Source: Zhihengliuella flava
Lineage (GTDB): Bacteria > Actinomycetota > Actinomycetes > Actinomycetales > Micrococcaceae
NCBI RefSeq assembly: GCF_015751895.1
Contig: NZ_JADOTZ010000001.1
Coordinates: 2,542,001-2,606,000 of the forward strand
Length of the DNA: 64,000 nt
Reading direction: 5' to 3'
Notes under the pieces: generated by a model
Seen by the model: the letters and a program-made list of their open reading frames with translations, nothing else
What the model was told of the DNA's origin: nothing
Databases searched by the model: none
Shown: positions 16,741 to 26,647 of the stretch, piece after piece
How positions within the stretch are numbered: position 1 is the first letter of the stretch
How the letters are laid out: each line of letters opens with the position of its first letter
Made by a program: the position numbers and the translations under genes

Positions 16741-17916
16741 ATGGACACGCCGTCGTACCGATTCGAGCCCCTTGTTGAGCCGGCCGCGGAGCTCACCCAT
16801 GACGAGCTGCGCCGGTACTCGCGCCACATCATCATTTCCGAGATGGGGTTGACGGGCCAGCGGCGCCTCAAGGCCGCGCGCGTGCTCGTGATCGGCGCCG
16901 GCGGGTTGGGCTCGCCCGCCTTGATGTATTTGGCCGCCGCAGGCATTGGGACCTTGGGCGTGGTGGACGACGACGTCGTGGACGATTCCAATCTCCAGCG
17001 CCAGATCATCCACGGCACGTCCCGGATCGGCATGCTGAAAACTGAGTCCGCCGCCCAGTCCATCCGGGAGATCAACCCGAGCACCAACGTCGTCCTCCAC
17101 AACACCCGGCTGAGCCGCGAGAACGTTCTCGAGATTTTTAGCGGGTACGACCTGATTCTGGACGGCACGGACAATTTTGCGACCCGCTATCTGGTCAATG
17201 ATGCCGCCGCGATCCTCGGCAAGCCGTACGTATGGGGATCCATCCTGCGCTTCGACGGGCAGGTGAGTGTTTTTTGGAACGGCCACGGGCCCACCTATCG
17301 GGACCTTTACCCCGAGGCTCCGCCCGCTGGAACCGTTCCTTCCTGCGCGGAGGGCGGCGTCTTCGGCGTGCTGTGCGCACAAATCGGCTCCGTCATGGTG
17401 GCGGAGGCCATCAAGCTCATCACGGGGGTGGGGCAGCCGCTGATCGGGCGCGTGCAGATCCTCGATTCGCTGGCCATGACGTGGCGCGAGATTCGCCTCA
17501 AGCCGGACCCTGAATTGGTACAGCCCACCGAACTCTTAGCGGACTACCCGGCGTTTTGCGGCCTGCAGCCGCCCGCCGAGGAGGACGTGCCCGCCGTGGC
17601 GGCCCGCGAGCTCGCCGAGCTCCTTGCGGCGCGTGAGCAGGGCCGCGCGCAGTTCCGGCTGATTGACGTGAGGGAGCCAGGGGAGGCGGAGATCGTCGCC
17701 ATCGACGGCGCCGAGTTGGCCCCGCGCGGGCAGATCCTTGGCGGCGATATTTCGTGGCCGCGCCAGACACCGCTCATCCTGCATTGCAAGTCCGGTGGAC
17801 GCTCGGCCGAGGTGCTGCGCTACCTCAAGGGGCAGGGCTACACGGACGTGAAGCACCTCGACGGCGGCGTGCTGGCGTGGGTGCGGGACATCGAACCTGA
17901 CCGGGCGAGCTACTAG
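16741..17916 (+). CDS. moeZ: Adenylyltransferase/sulfurtransferase MoeZ (ThiF-rhodanese fusion)
   Basis: A 391-residue E1-like enzyme fused to a rhodanese domain. It activates the C-terminus of sulfur-carrier proteins (MoaD or ThiS type) by adenylation and then transfers sulfur. The N-terminal half has the nucleotide-binding loop VIGAGGLGSPALMYL and the Cys202 in PSCAEGG; the rhodanese domain has the active-site loop CKSGGRS with Cys349. The CxxC zinc pairs of E. coli MoeB are not seen. The leaderless -10 fixes the start. Convergent with hemA. No carrier protein gene is near. Confidence 0.94.
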   Translation: MDTPSYRFEPLVEPAAELTHDELRRYSRHIIISEMGLTGQRRLKAARVLVIGAGGLGSPALMYLAAAGIGTLGVVDDDVVDDSNLQRQIIHGTSRIGMLKTESAAQSIREINPSTNVVLHNTRLSRENVLEIFSGYDLILDGTDNFATRYLVNDAAAILGKPYVWGSILRFDGQVSVFWNGHGPTYRDLYPEAPPAGTVPSCAEGGVFGVLCAQIGSVMVAEAIKLITGVGQPLIGRVQILDSLAMTWREIRLKPDPELVQPTELLADYPAFCGLQPPAEEDVPAVAARELAELLAAREQGRAQFRLIDVREPGEAEIVAIDGAELAPRGQILGGDISWPRQTPLILHCKSGGRSAEVLRYLKGQGYTDVKHLDGGVLAWVRDIEPDRASY

Positions 17917-17940
17917 CGAGGCGCGCCGGGCGCCGGCAGT

Positions 17941-19293
17941 TCACGCGGTGCGTTGGTGTGAACCCGTGGTGAGCCCGGGCACGAGGGGCGCCGCGGCGGT
18001 TGTCGCGGGTCGGGGACCGCCCTGGCCGGCCACCTGTGCGGCGATATCCTCGCCGGTGATGCCGAAGAGCGAGGCGAGGGCCGACTCCACCTCATCGGCG
18101 CGTCCGGCGGCGGCTAGCTCGCGGGCGCGCACGGTCGGCTCGTGGAGCAACTGCTTCATCATGCGGCGCATGGCGAACTCCACTTCCTTGGCGGCGGCCG
18201 TGCAGCCGTGCTGCTTGCGCACGCGCTCCACCTCCGTCTCGAGGACCTTCTGGGTGTGCTTGCGCAGGGCGACGATCGCGGCATCGGCGGAACGTTCGCG
18301 CTGGCCCGAGGCAAAGTCCTGTGCGGCCGTCTGCACAATCTCCCGAGCCTGCTCGAGGGCCGCGGCCTGCTCAGCCGGGGCAGCCATGCGGACGGATTCC
18401 AGCGTGATGACATCCACGTGCTCGAGGTCCTCGAGCGAGGAATCGAAGTCCCGGGTCAGGGCCAAATCGATGGCGACCAGTTCCCGGTTACCTCGGCCGG
18501 CCTCGGCCAGATCAGCCGCCGTGAGCTTGTGATCCCCACCGGAACAGCCGATGACGACGTCGGCGTCGGCGAGTGCCTCGCGCAGCGTCTCCTCGGTGAG
18601 GGCCGTGCCACCCCGCGTGGCGACGAAGGCCGGAGCGCGGCCCGAATTGGAGTAGACGGCCACGTTTTCGGCGTGGCGCTGCTGCAGCAAGGACATGGTG
18701 GCACCCGCGTAAGCCCCCGTGCCGAAGACGACGACGTTCTTGGTGCGCCAGTCGGCGTCGCGCAGGTCCTCCGCCAGATCCAGAGCCACGGACACAATGG
18801 ACAGCCCCCGGCCGCCGAGCGCGGTTTGTGAGCCGACGTCCTTGGCGGTGCGGGACGCCGTTTGGAAGAGGCGGACCAGCGGGCCCGTCGTCGTCCCGGC
18901 CTCTTGAGCCTCGATGAGGGCCCGCCGCACCTGTCCAGCGATCTCTCGCTCGCCGATGACTGCCGAATCCAGGCCTGCGCCGACATTAAAAAGGTGGTTC
19001 ACGGCCTCGTCGCCGGTGAGTGTGGTGAGCGCCATGGAGACCGTATGTTCGTCCAGCCCGGACAGTTCGGCGATCTCGGTGATGATGGCCGCGCGGGCTG
19101 CCTCGACGTCGTCCTCAGACCGGGCCTCGGCGTAAATCTCGTAGCGATTGCACGTGGCCAGAACCACCGCACCCGTCATCGGGCCGGCGGAATCGAGAAC
19201 GCCTGAAGCGACCTCGGAGGCGCCAGCGCTCAAGCGCGCCACGGTTTCGAGGTCGACGTCAGAATGGGAAGCCACGAGCGATACAAAAACCAC
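17941..19293 (-). CDS. hemA: Glutamyl-tRNA reductase HemA
   Basis: A 450-residue NADPH-dependent enzyme that reduces glutamyl-tRNA to glutamate-1-semialdehyde, the first committed step of C5-pathway haem synthesis. Catalytic Cys48 is in ATCNRYE; the NADP-binding segment begins near [14 protein letters not shown], and the C-terminal dimerisation helices follow ([18 protein letters not shown]). The GTG start at 19293 is only about 9 bases after TACCAT on the minus strand, so the leader would be a few bases. Divergent from the rest of the haem genes. Confidence 0.95.
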   Translation of the reverse strand: MVFVSLVASHSDVDLETVARLSAGASEVASGVLDSAGPMTGAVVLATCNRYEIYAEARSEDDVEAARAAIITEIAELSGLDEHTVSMALTTLTGDEAVNHLFNVGAGLDSAVIGEREIAGQVRRALIEAQEAGTTTGPLVRLFQTASRTAKDVGSQTALGGRGLSIVSVALDLAEDLRDADWRTKNVVVFGTGAYAGATMSLLQQRHAENVAVYSNSGRAPAFVATRGGTALTEETLREALADADVVIGCSGGDHKLTAADLAEAGRGNRELVAIDLALTRDFDSSLEDLEHVDVITLESVRMAAPAEQAAALEQAREIVQTAAQDFASGQRERSADAAIVALRKHTQKVLETEVERVRKQHGCTAAAKEVEFAMRRMMKQLLHEPTVRARELAAAGRADEVESALASLFGITGEDIAAQVAGQGGPRPATTAAAPLVPGLTTGSHQRTA

Positions 19294-19443
19294 AGTGTTC
19301 CCATGGTATCGCTGGTGGCCGCTAAGGTTCCCCTAAGAACCGGGGTGTGCAGCGCCCTGTGACGGCGTGTTGTTGGCCACGATGGTGGCCCGAAGGGCTC
19401 CTCAAATTAGCGCAATGCACGCCCGATTGGCAGAATTGCCACC

Positions 19444-20517
19444 ATGACCTTGAGCGCTAGCCACCCGCTGATGGATGGCCGTACTGCTGATTCCCCGTTG
19501 ATCTCCGCGTACCGCGGTCAGACGCCGTCGCGCCGCCCCGTGTGGTTCATGCGTCAGGCGGGGCGCTCCCTGCCGGAGTACCGCCGGGTGCGCGAGGGGA
19601 TCGGCATGCTCGAGTCCTGCCTTCAGCCCGAGCTGGCGGCTGAGATCACGCTGCAGCCCGTGCGGCGCCACGACGTCGATGCCGCGATCTTCTTTTCCGA
19701 CATCGTCATTCCGCTGAAGCTGGCCGGGGTGGGCGTCGACATTGTCTCCGGAGTCGGGCCCGTGCTGGACCGCCCCGTCCGGACCGCCGCCGACGTCGCG
19801 GCGTTGCCCACGCTGGAGGATGCGGCGCTCGACCCCATCCGCGAGGCCGTCGCCCGGACGGTGGACGAGCTGGGGCACACCCCGCTCATCGGCTTCGCGG
19901 GTGCGCCCTTCACCTTGGCCGCCTACATGGTCGAGGGCCGCCCGTCCCGGGATCACTTGGGCCCGCGGACCATGATGCACGCCGCACCCGAGACTTGGGC
20001 CGCCCTGGCGAACTGGGCCGCTGAGGTTTCCGGCCAGTTCCTCCGCGCGCAGGTGGAAGCCGGCGCGTCCGCCGCCCAGCTCTTCGATTCATGGGCCGGC
20101 AGCCTCGGCCGCGCCGACTACGAACGTCACGTCGCCCCGGCCTCCGCTCGCGCCCTCGACGCGGTGCGGGATACCGGAGTGCCGTTGGTGCACTTTGGCA
20201 CCGGGACCTCGGAGATCCTGCAGCCCATGCGCGACGTCGGCGTCGACGTCGTAGGCGTCGACTACCGGCTGCCGCTGGACGAGGCCAATCGCCGCTTGGG
20301 CGGTACCGTGCCGCTGCAGGGCAACATCGACCCAGCGCTGCTGGATGCACCGTGGGAGGTTCTCGAGGCCCACGTGCGTGAGGTCATCGCGGCGGGTGAG
20401 GCTGCGCCCGGCCACGTGTTGAATCTGGGACACGGCGTCCCGCCAACGACTGATCCTGAGGTGTTGACCCGACTGGTGAGCCTCATTCACTCGATAGATG
20501 TGACTGGAGGACAGTGA
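19444..20517 (+). CDS. hemE: Uroporphyrinogen decarboxylase HemE
   Basis: A 357-residue enzyme that decarboxylates uroporphyrinogen III to coproporphyrinogen III. The signature RPVWFMRQAGRSLPEY is at about residues 30-45, followed by GFAGAPFTLAAYMVEG and DSWAGSLG. It opens an eight-gene cluster in pathway-related order. A weak -10-like CAGAAT lies 7 bases before ATG 19444. The next gene overlaps its stop by 4 bases. Confidence 0.96.
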   Translation: MTLSASHPLMDGRTADSPLISAYRGQTPSRRPVWFMRQAGRSLPEYRRVREGIGMLESCLQPELAAEITLQPVRRHDVDAAIFFSDIVIPLKLAGVGVDIVSGVGPVLDRPVRTAADVAALPTLEDAALDPIREAVARTVDELGHTPLIGFAGAPFTLAAYMVEGRPSRDHLGPRTMMHAAPETWAALANWAAEVSGQFLRAQVEAGASAAQLFDSWAGSLGRADYERHVAPASARALDAVRDTGVPLVHFGTGTSEILQPMRDVGVDVVGVDYRLPLDEANRRLGGTVPLQGNIDPALLDAPWEVLEAHVREVIAAGEAAPGHVLNLGHGVPPTTDPEVLTRLVSLIHSIDVTGGQ

Positions 20518-21923
20518 AACGAACCCCAGCTCAGCCAGCCGCCGCGGTCATTGGCGGCGGAATGTCCGGCCTCGTCGCTGCGCGCGAACTGGCGACGGCA
20601 GGCTTCGCCGTGACCGTTCTCGAGGCGTCCCAGCGCCTCGGCGGGAGTGTTCACGCCCATGAAGTCGCCGGTCTGTCCCTGGACGCGGGGGCGGAGTCCT
20701 TCGCGACCCGCACGACGGCCGTCGCGGACCTGCTGGAGGAGTTGGGGCTGGCCGACGACATCGAGTACCCGGCCGCCGGAGATGCGTGGCTGCAGACCCC
20801 CAACGCCGTCCGCAAACTCCCGAGCACGGGCGTTCTGGGCATTCCCGCGGATCCTCTGGCCCCAGACGTCAAGGCCGTGATCGGACAAACGGCCGCCCTC
20901 CGGGCCGCGGCGGACCTCGCCGCACCGGTCAGCAAGCACCTGACCGACGGGGCCATGAGCCTCGGGGAGCTGGTGCGCAACCGGATGGGGCACGCCGTGC
21001 TCGACTCGCTGGTGACGCCGGTGGTTTCCGGGGTGCATTCGGCCGATCCGGATGCCCTCGACGTCGATGCCGTCGCTCCGGGGCTGCGCGCCGCCGTCGT
21101 CAAGCACGGGTCGCTGGCCCGCGCAGTGGGGTCGATGCGCCAAGCCGCCCCGGCCGGGTCGGCCGTGGGCTCCCTGACGGGAGGCATGCACCGGCTGACC
21201 GCCGCGCTCGTCGAGGAGCTGACCGACCGCGGCGTGGACGTGCGCACCGGAGCGCGCGTCAGCCGGCTGGCGGCCCGCGAGGACGAATACACCGTGGTGT
21301 GGTCCGAGACGGAGGAAGCGCTGGCCGTCTCCCGCGTGGTGATTGCGACGGACGGGCCGTCCGCCGTCGACCTCGCCGCGCAGCTGGATCCGGATCTGGC
21401 GGTCTACCGTCCCGAGCCCGGCGCGGGCGTTTCCCTCGTGACGCTCGTTCTTGACTATCCGGAGCTGGACGTCGCCCCACGGGGCAACGGCGTCCTGGTC
21501 GCCCCGGAAACTGAGGGGATTGGGGCCAAGGCTCTGACCCATGCGACAGCGAAATGGCAGTGGCTGGCTGCGGAGGCAGGGCCCGGAACGCAGGTGTTGC
21601 GATTGTCCTACGGGCGCCTCTCCGAGCGTCACGCCCGGCTGGCCGATGCCGACGACGAGACGCTGTACCACGCAGCCGTGTCCGATGCGTCCGCACTACT
21701 TGATGTCGACGTGACGGAACAGGACGTCCTCGGGTGGGACGTGATCCGCCACCGGGGTGCCTTGCCGTTTGCAACGACGGGCCACCGTCAGCGCGTTGAC
21801 GCGTTCCGCGCGGCGCTGGCCAAGCACCGCAGGCTGGACGCCGTGGGTGGCTGGCTGTCCGGCACGGGTCTGGCCGCCGTCGTGGCCGATGCCCGGGCAA
21901 GAACCCGCATTACGGCCCGCTAG
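20514..21923 (+). CDS. hemY: Coproporphyrinogen III oxidase (HemY/CgoX type)
   Basis: A 469-residue FAD enzyme. The dinucleotide-binding motif GGGMSGLVAARELA is at about residues 14-27. In monoderm bacteria that also have HemQ and a coproporphyrin ferrochelatase, this family oxidises coproporphyrinogen III to coproporphyrin III with O2, rather than protoporphyrinogen. The GTG start overlaps the hemE stop (GTGA), indicating coupling. Older annotation would call it HemG/protoporphyrinogen oxidase. Confidence 0.93.
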   Translation: MKRTPAQPAAAVIGGGMSGLVAARELATAGFAVTVLEASQRLGGSVHAHEVAGLSLDAGAESFATRTTAVADLLEELGLADDIEYPAAGDAWLQTPNAVRKLPSTGVLGIPADPLAPDVKAVIGQTAALRAAADLAAPVSKHLTDGAMSLGELVRNRMGHAVLDSLVTPVVSGVHSADPDALDVDAVAPGLRAAVVKHGSLARAVGSMRQAAPAGSAVGSLTGGMHRLTAALVEELTDRGVDVRTGARVSRLAAREDEYTVVWSETEEALAVSRVVIATDGPSAVDLAAQLDPDLAVYRPEPGAGVSLVTLVLDYPELDVAPRGNGVLVAPETEGIGAKALTHATAKWQWLAAEAGPGTQVLRLSYGRLSERHARLADADDETLYHAAVSDASALLDVDVTEQDVLGWDVIRHRGALPFATTGHRQRVDAFRAALAKHRRLDAVGGWLSGTGLAAVVADARARTRITAR

Positions 21924-21961
21924 ATCGTTAGACCTAGAACTCCTTCTACGAAAGAGGCACC

Positions 21962-22669
21962 ATGAACGAGAATCGTTCAAACAGCCCCGTGCTCGCCGAT
22001 CGCGAGCGCGAGGGAGACACCATGCACTTCACCCTGTGGACGGTCTTCAAGCGCGAGTCGGGCCTGGACCGGTCCGAGGGCGTGGCCGCGTTCGAGGCGC
22101 TCGTGGCCGATCTGGCGGCCCGCGGCATCACGCTGCGCGGAGCTTACGACGTCTCCTCGATGCGCGCCGACGCGGACGTGATGATCTGGCTGCACGGAAC
22201 CCAGGCGGAAGATCTGCAGGATGCGGTGCGCCAAATTCGCCGTTCCGACCTCTTCGCCGAGACCTCGATCGTGTGGTCCGGGATGGGCGTGCATCGCGAG
22301 GCCGAGTTTGCCAAGACGCATTCGCCGGCTTTCGCCCGCGGCGTCGACTCCAAGGAGTGGATGACCGTGTACCCGTTCGTCCGCTCCTATGACTGGTACC
22401 TGTTGGACCCCCAGGAGCGTGGCACGATGCTGCGCGATCACGGCATTCTGGGCCGCGACTTCCCGGAGATCAACGCCAACACCGTGGCGGCCTTTGCCCT
22501 CGGCGACTACGAGTGGATGATCTGCCTCGAGGCACCCCAGCTCATCGACCTCGTGGATATGATGCGTCACCTGCGGTACACCGACGCCCGCAACCACGTA
22601 CGGGAAGAAATCCCGTTCTACACTGGCCGCATGATTGATGCTGCCCAGATCGCGGAGGTGCTGCGCTAA
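21962..22669 (+). CDS. hemQ: Coproheme decarboxylase HemQ (chlorite dismutase family)
   Basis: A 235-residue protein that converts iron-coproporphyrin III to haem b using peroxide. Tyr137 in YPFVRSYDWY matches the catalytic Tyr and His160 in RDHGILGRDF matches the proximal haem ligand of HemQ proteins. The actual start could be ATG 21962 (preceded by AAAGAGG) or ATG 22022 further in, where the conserved core begins. It lies between hemY and hemH, completing the coproporphyrin branch. Confidence 0.95.
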   Translation: MNENRSNSPVLADREREGDTMHFTLWTVFKRESGLDRSEGVAAFEALVADLAARGITLRGAYDVSSMRADADVMIWLHGTQAEDLQDAVRQIRRSDLFAETSIVWSGMGVHREAEFAKTHSPAFARGVDSKEWMTVYPFVRSYDWYLLDPQERGTMLRDHGILGRDFPEINANTVAAFALGDYEWMICLEAPQLIDLVDMMRHLRYTDARNHVREEIPFYTGRMIDAAQIAEVLR

Positions 22670-23832
22670 TGAGCCGCGCAGAGAACCAGAGCACGCCAGG
22701 CTTGGGATACGACGCCGTCTTGCTGGCATCCTTCGGTGGCCCCGAGGGACAGGAAGACGTCATTCCCTTCCTGCGCAACGTCACGGCTGGCCGCGGGATC
22801 CCCGATGAGCGCCTGGAGGAAGTGGCCACGCACTACCGGGCCAACGGTGGCGTGAGCCCCATTAACGAACAGAACCGGGACTTGTTGGCCGCGCTGGAGG
22901 CGGAGATCGCCGGCCGCGAGTGGAGCCTGCCGCTGTATTGGGGCAACCGGAATTGGGATCCATACATCCCCGATGCACTCCAGCAAATGTACGACGACGG
23001 GCACCGCCGCGTGCTCATGCTGGTCACGAGCGCGTATGCCGGGTATTCCAGCTGCTGTCAGTACCGCGAAGATATCGACAAGGGGTTGGAAGCCACTGGC
23101 CTCGGCGAGCAGCTCGAGATCGTCAAGATCCCGCAGTTCTTCCACGACCGCGCTTTTATCACTCCCTTCCAAGAGGCTCTGGCCACCGGCATCACGGACG
23201 TTCGCGCCCAGCTAGCCGCTCAGGGGGAGTCCGAGGCGCAGCCAAAAATCGTGTTCGTCACGCACTCCATCCCGACGGCCATCGCTGAAGCCCAGGGTCC
23301 GGAGCACGTCAAGGAGGAGTTCGGCACCGACGCCTACTCGGCACAGCACCTGGCCGTGGCGCGCACGCTCATGGAAACGGTTCCGGAGGCAGCCGGCTTG
23401 GAGCACTCGCTCGTGTTCCAGTCCCGCTCCGGCGCGCCGAGCACACCGTGGCTCGAACCGGATATTAATGACGCCATCGAGGAGTACGCCGAGCAGGGGA
23501 CTCGCGGCGTGGTGGTCATGCCGATCGGGTTTGTCTCCGATCACATGGAGGTTAAGTGGGACCTTGACACCGAGGCCAAGGAGACGGCCGGCGAGTTGGG
23601 GCTCGCGTTCCACCGCGCCCCTACGCCCGGCATCCACGCGGCCTTCGTGTCCGGACTGGTCGACATCGTCGCGCGGCAGCTGGAAGGCGCGGCGCCCCAG
23701 CAGCAGGCCAACCAGAAGGTCCCGGGCACGTGGGATGACATCTGCTGCGTGACCGGCTGCCGGCCGCGGCTGACGGCCCGCTCGGCCGCTCCGCGCCGTG
23801 AAGAGAGCAGGACGGGGCCGTCCGGAGCCTGA
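22669..23832 (+). CDS. hemH: Coproporphyrin ferrochelatase HemH (CpfC)
   Basis: A 387-residue ferrochelatase that inserts Fe2+ into coproporphyrin III. Catalytic His is in VTHSIPTA. Cys129/Cys130 (YSSCCQY) and Cys359, Cys360 and Cys364 near the end (CCVTGC) resemble the [2Fe-2S] ligands known in actinobacterial ferrochelatases; which four are used is inferred. Starts inside the hemQ stop (TAATG) and its own stop overlaps the hemC start (TGATG), so translation is coupled. Confidence 0.94.
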   Translation: MSRAENQSTPGLGYDAVLLASFGGPEGQEDVIPFLRNVTAGRGIPDERLEEVATHYRANGGVSPINEQNRDLLAALEAEIAGREWSLPLYWGNRNWDPYIPDALQQMYDDGHRRVLMLVTSAYAGYSSCCQYREDIDKGLEATGLGEQLEIVKIPQFFHDRAFITPFQEALATGITDVRAQLAAQGESEAQPKIVFVTHSIPTAIAEAQGPEHVKEEFGTDAYSAQHLAVARTLMETVPEAAGLEHSLVFQSRSGAPSTPWLEPDINDAIEEYAEQGTRGVVVMPIGFVSDHMEVKWDLDTEAKETAGELGLAFHRAPTPGIHAAFVSGLVDIVARQLEGAAPQQQANQKVPGTWDDICCVTGCRPRLTARSAAPRREESRTGPSGA

Positions 23833-24803
23833 TGACGACCTTCACGATCGGAACGCGCGGCTCCGCGTTGGCGACCACCCAGACCGGGACGGTGGCTGAC
23901 GCGCTGGCGGAACTGTCCGGGCTAACGGCGCACACGACGCTGGTCAAGACCGAGGGAGACGTGACCTCCGGCTCGCTCGCCCAGCTGGGTGGTACCGGCG
24001 TCTTCGCCGCAGCCCTGCGGGTGGCCCTCATGGAGGGCCGGTGTGACCTCGCGGTGCATTCCCTCAAGGATTTGCCGACGCAGCAGCCCGCAGGGCTGAG
24101 CATTGCCGCCACGCCGCCGCGCGTGGACGTTCGCGATGCACTGTGCGCCCGCGATGGCCTGACCCTGGAGGAACTGCCGGCTGGCTCGACCATTGGCACC
24201 GGCTCGCCGCGTCGCTCGGCCCAGCTGAAGTATGCGCGCCCCGACCTGCAGATCGTCGACATCCGAGGCAACGTCGGCACCCGGCTCGGGCGGGTCAAAG
24301 GCTCGCCGGAACAGGCCGACGACGGCGGCGTCGGCCGGGACGCCCAAGGAGACTTGGACGCCGTCGTCCTCGCCGCTGCCGGCCTCGAGCGGCTGGGGTT
24401 GCAGGCCCACATCACGCAGTATCTGGACCCCACCGTGATGCTTCCGGCGCCCGGACAGGGCAGCTTGGCGGTCGAATGCCGGAGCGAGGCCCTTGCCGAG
24501 GACACTGCGCTGAACCGAGCGCTCGCCGAGCTGGACGACGACGCCACACGGCTCGCCGTGACCGCCGAACGCGGGCTGCTGGCCCGGCTGGAGGCCGGCT
24601 GCGCGGCCCCGATTGGTGCCCTCGCCACTCTCGAGGCCGATGTCCTGGCGCTCGATGCCGTCGTGTGCGCTCCGGACGGGTCCGACGTGATCCGGCGCCG
24701 GGCAACGACCACCGAGGTGACCGATGCCGGGGCCGCAGCGCTGGGCGTGGCTCTTGCCGAGCAGCTGCTGCGCGAGGGCGCTGCGGAACTGGCGGGACTC
24801 TAG
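23832..24803 (+). CDS. hemC: Hydroxymethylbilane synthase HemC
   Basis: A 323-residue porphobilinogen deaminase that joins four porphobilinogens. It shows TIGTRGSALA at the start, HSLKDLPT, GSPRRSAQL, the loop MLPAPGQGSLAVECR, and Cys257 in LEAGCAAPIG, the attachment site of the dipyrromethane cofactor. Directly followed by hemD with no gap. Confidence 0.95.
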   Translation: MTTFTIGTRGSALATTQTGTVADALAELSGLTAHTTLVKTEGDVTSGSLAQLGGTGVFAAALRVALMEGRCDLAVHSLKDLPTQQPAGLSIAATPPRVDVRDALCARDGLTLEELPAGSTIGTGSPRRSAQLKYARPDLQIVDIRGNVGTRLGRVKGSPEQADDGGVGRDAQGDLDAVVLAAAGLERLGLQAHITQYLDPTVMLPAPGQGSLAVECRSEALAEDTALNRALAELDDDATRLAVTAERGLLARLEAGCAAPIGALATLEADVLALDAVVCAPDGSDVIRRRATTTEVTDAGAAALGVALAEQLLREGAAELAGL

Positions 24804-25625
24804 GTGGAACGACTAGCCGGGCGGACCGCGTTGGTCCTGCGGTCGCCGGAGCGAGCTTCCAGCACCGTGGAGCAGCTCGCGGCCCGCGGGGCGAATGCGG
24901 TGGTGTGTCCGGTGATCGACTTTGAGCTGCCGTCCGACACGGCCGCGCTCGACGCGGGGGTGCAGCGGCTCGCCAGCGGTGGCTATGACTGGTTGATCCT
25001 GACGTCGCTCACCACCCTGCGGGCGCTTGAGCAACGCGCGGTGACGCTCGGGCTCGACCTCACGCGCGCGTCGAAAACCCGGGTTGCCGCCGTCGCGGAG
25101 GCGTCCGCCGTGGCCGCGCAGGCCGCGGGACTGGCGGTTGACTTCGTGCCGCAGGAGAAGACGGGCGCAGGGCTGGTCGCTGAATTACCCGCCGCTGCCG
25201 GGGAGCGGGTCTTGGTGGCTCAAGCGGATATCGCCGCGCGCACGGTGGAGGCCGGTCTGGCCGAGCGGGGACTAAGCGTCGACGTCGTCACGGCCTACCG
25301 CACGGTGGACGCCCCTGCAGACCCCACCCGGCGCCTTGAGGTCCCTGTCCTCGGCGACCACGGGGCGCCCGCCGCCGCGGCGCCGCTCGTAGCGCCAGAG
25401 CACCTCGCCGAGCGGATCAGCGAGATCGACGCGGTGCTGTTTACGAGCCCGAGCATCGTCCGCCGCTTCGCCCAGCTCGCCGGGACCGACTTTCCGGGGC
25501 CAGCGATCGCCATCGGCGGGACTACGGCGGCGGAGCTGACCCGCCTCGGGTTTCAGCGCGTCCACACGGCTCAGGCGCCCACGCCCGCGGCCATGGTGGA
25601 CGCATGGGCTGCCTCCTTAGACTGA
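24804..25625 (+). CDS. hemD: Uroporphyrinogen-III synthase HemD
   Basis: A 273-residue two-lobed protein that cyclises hydroxymethylbilane with D-ring inversion. The family is poorly conserved; support comes from [18 protein letters not shown] at the start, [48 protein letters not shown] and [13 protein letters not shown], and from its place between hemC and hemB. GTG start adjoins the hemC stop. Confidence 0.9.
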   Translation: MERLAGRTALVLRSPERASSTVEQLAARGANAVVCPVIDFELPSDTAALDAGVQRLASGGYDWLILTSLTTLRALEQRAVTLGLDLTRASKTRVAAVAEASAVAAQAAGLAVDFVPQEKTGAGLVAELPAAAGERVLVAQADIAARTVEAGLAERGLSVDVVTAYRTVDAPADPTRRLEVPVLGDHGAPAAAAPLVAPEHLAERISEIDAVLFTSPSIVRRFAQLAGTDFPGPAIAIGGTTAAELTRLGFQRVHTAQAPTPAAMVDAWAASLD

Positions 25626-25663
25626 CCACGCGAGACCCCGAAGGATCGAGACCAGGAGTAACG

Positions 25664-26647
25664 ATGAGCTTTCCTGCCCAGCGGCCCCGCCGCTTGCGCA
25701 CCAGCCCGGCCATGCGCCGTCTGACCGCCGAGACCTCCTTGGAGGCGCGGCACCTCATCCTGCCCGCCTTCGTGCGCGAGGGCCTGAGCGAGCCTAACCC
25801 GATCACGTCGATGCCCGGCGTTGTCCAGCACACCCGCGACACGCTGAAGGCGGCCGCGGCTGAGGCGGCGGAGCTCGGCCTCGGCGGGATTATGCTCTTC
25901 GGGATTCCGGAGCAGCGCGACGCCGTGGGCAGCGCGGGTATGGATCCGCAGGGCGTGCTCAACCAAGCGATTAGCGATGTCCGGGCCGAGGTCGGCGATG
26001 ACCTCATCGTCATGAGCGATGTCTGCTTGGACGAGTTCACCGATCACGGGCACTGCGGAGTGCTGGATGATGCCGGGCGCGTGGACAATGATGCGACGCT
26101 GGAGATATACGCGGAGATGGCCGTTCAGCAGGCGGCCGCGGGGGCGCACGTGCTGGGGCCGTCCGGGATGATGGACGGCCAAGTGGCCGTGATTCGGCAG
26201 GCGCTTGACGCCGCGGGATGGACCGACACCGTTGTGTTGGCGTATGCAGCGAAGTACGCTTCGGCGTTCTACGGTCCCTTCCGGGAGGCGGTCGACTCGC
26301 AGCTGAAGGGCGATCGGCGCACCTACCAGATGGACGCCGCTAACCGCCGTGAGGCCGTGCGCGAGGTCGAGTTGGACTTGGCTGAAGGGGCGGACATGGT
26401 GATGGTTAAGCCCGCCATGAGCTACCTCGACATTCTCTCCGACGTGGCGGCTCTCTCCGATGTGCCGGTCTCCGCGTACCAGATCTCCGGCGAGTACGCG
26501 ATGATCGAGGCGGCCGCCGCGAATGGCTGGATCGACCGCCGTGCTGCCATCACCGAGTCGGTGCTTGGGATCCGCCGCGCCGGGGCTGACACCGTGCTGA
26601 CATACGCCGCGACCGAGCTCGCGGGCTGGCTCACAGAAGGGAAATAA
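25664..26647 (+). CDS. hemB: Delta-aminolevulinic acid dehydratase HemB
   Basis: A 327-residue porphobilinogen synthase. The two Schiff-base lysines are Lys197 ([13 protein letters not shown]) and Lys249 ([10 protein letters not shown]). The metal-site segment reads [14 protein letters not shown], keeping two Cys with an Asp in between, as in enzymes that depend less on zinc. ATG 25664 is chosen because AGGAG lies 5 bases upstream and the length is normal; an upstream GTG inside hemD has no ribosome site. Confidence 0.95.
   Translation: MSFPAQRPRRLRTSPAMRRLTAETSLEARHLILPAFVREGLSEPNPITSMPGVVQHTRDTLKAAAAEAAELGLGGIMLFGIPEQRDAVGSAGMDPQGVLNQAISDVRAEVGDDLIVMSDVCLDEFTDHGHCGVLDDAGRVDNDATLEIYAEMAVQQAAAGAHVLGPSGMMDGQVAVIRQALDAAGWTDTVVLAYAAKYASAFYGPFREAVDSQLKGDRRTYQMDAANRREAVREVELDLAEGADMVMVKPAMSYLDILSDVAALSDVPVSAYQISGEYAMIEAAAANGWIDRRAAITESVLGIRRAGADTVLTYAATELAGWLTEGK

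Noticed and set aside
19326-19341. GGTTC-N6-GAACC repeat in the hemA-hemE spacer as an operator
   Set aside because: Only 5-bp arms with no second copy or match to a known site; likely chance.
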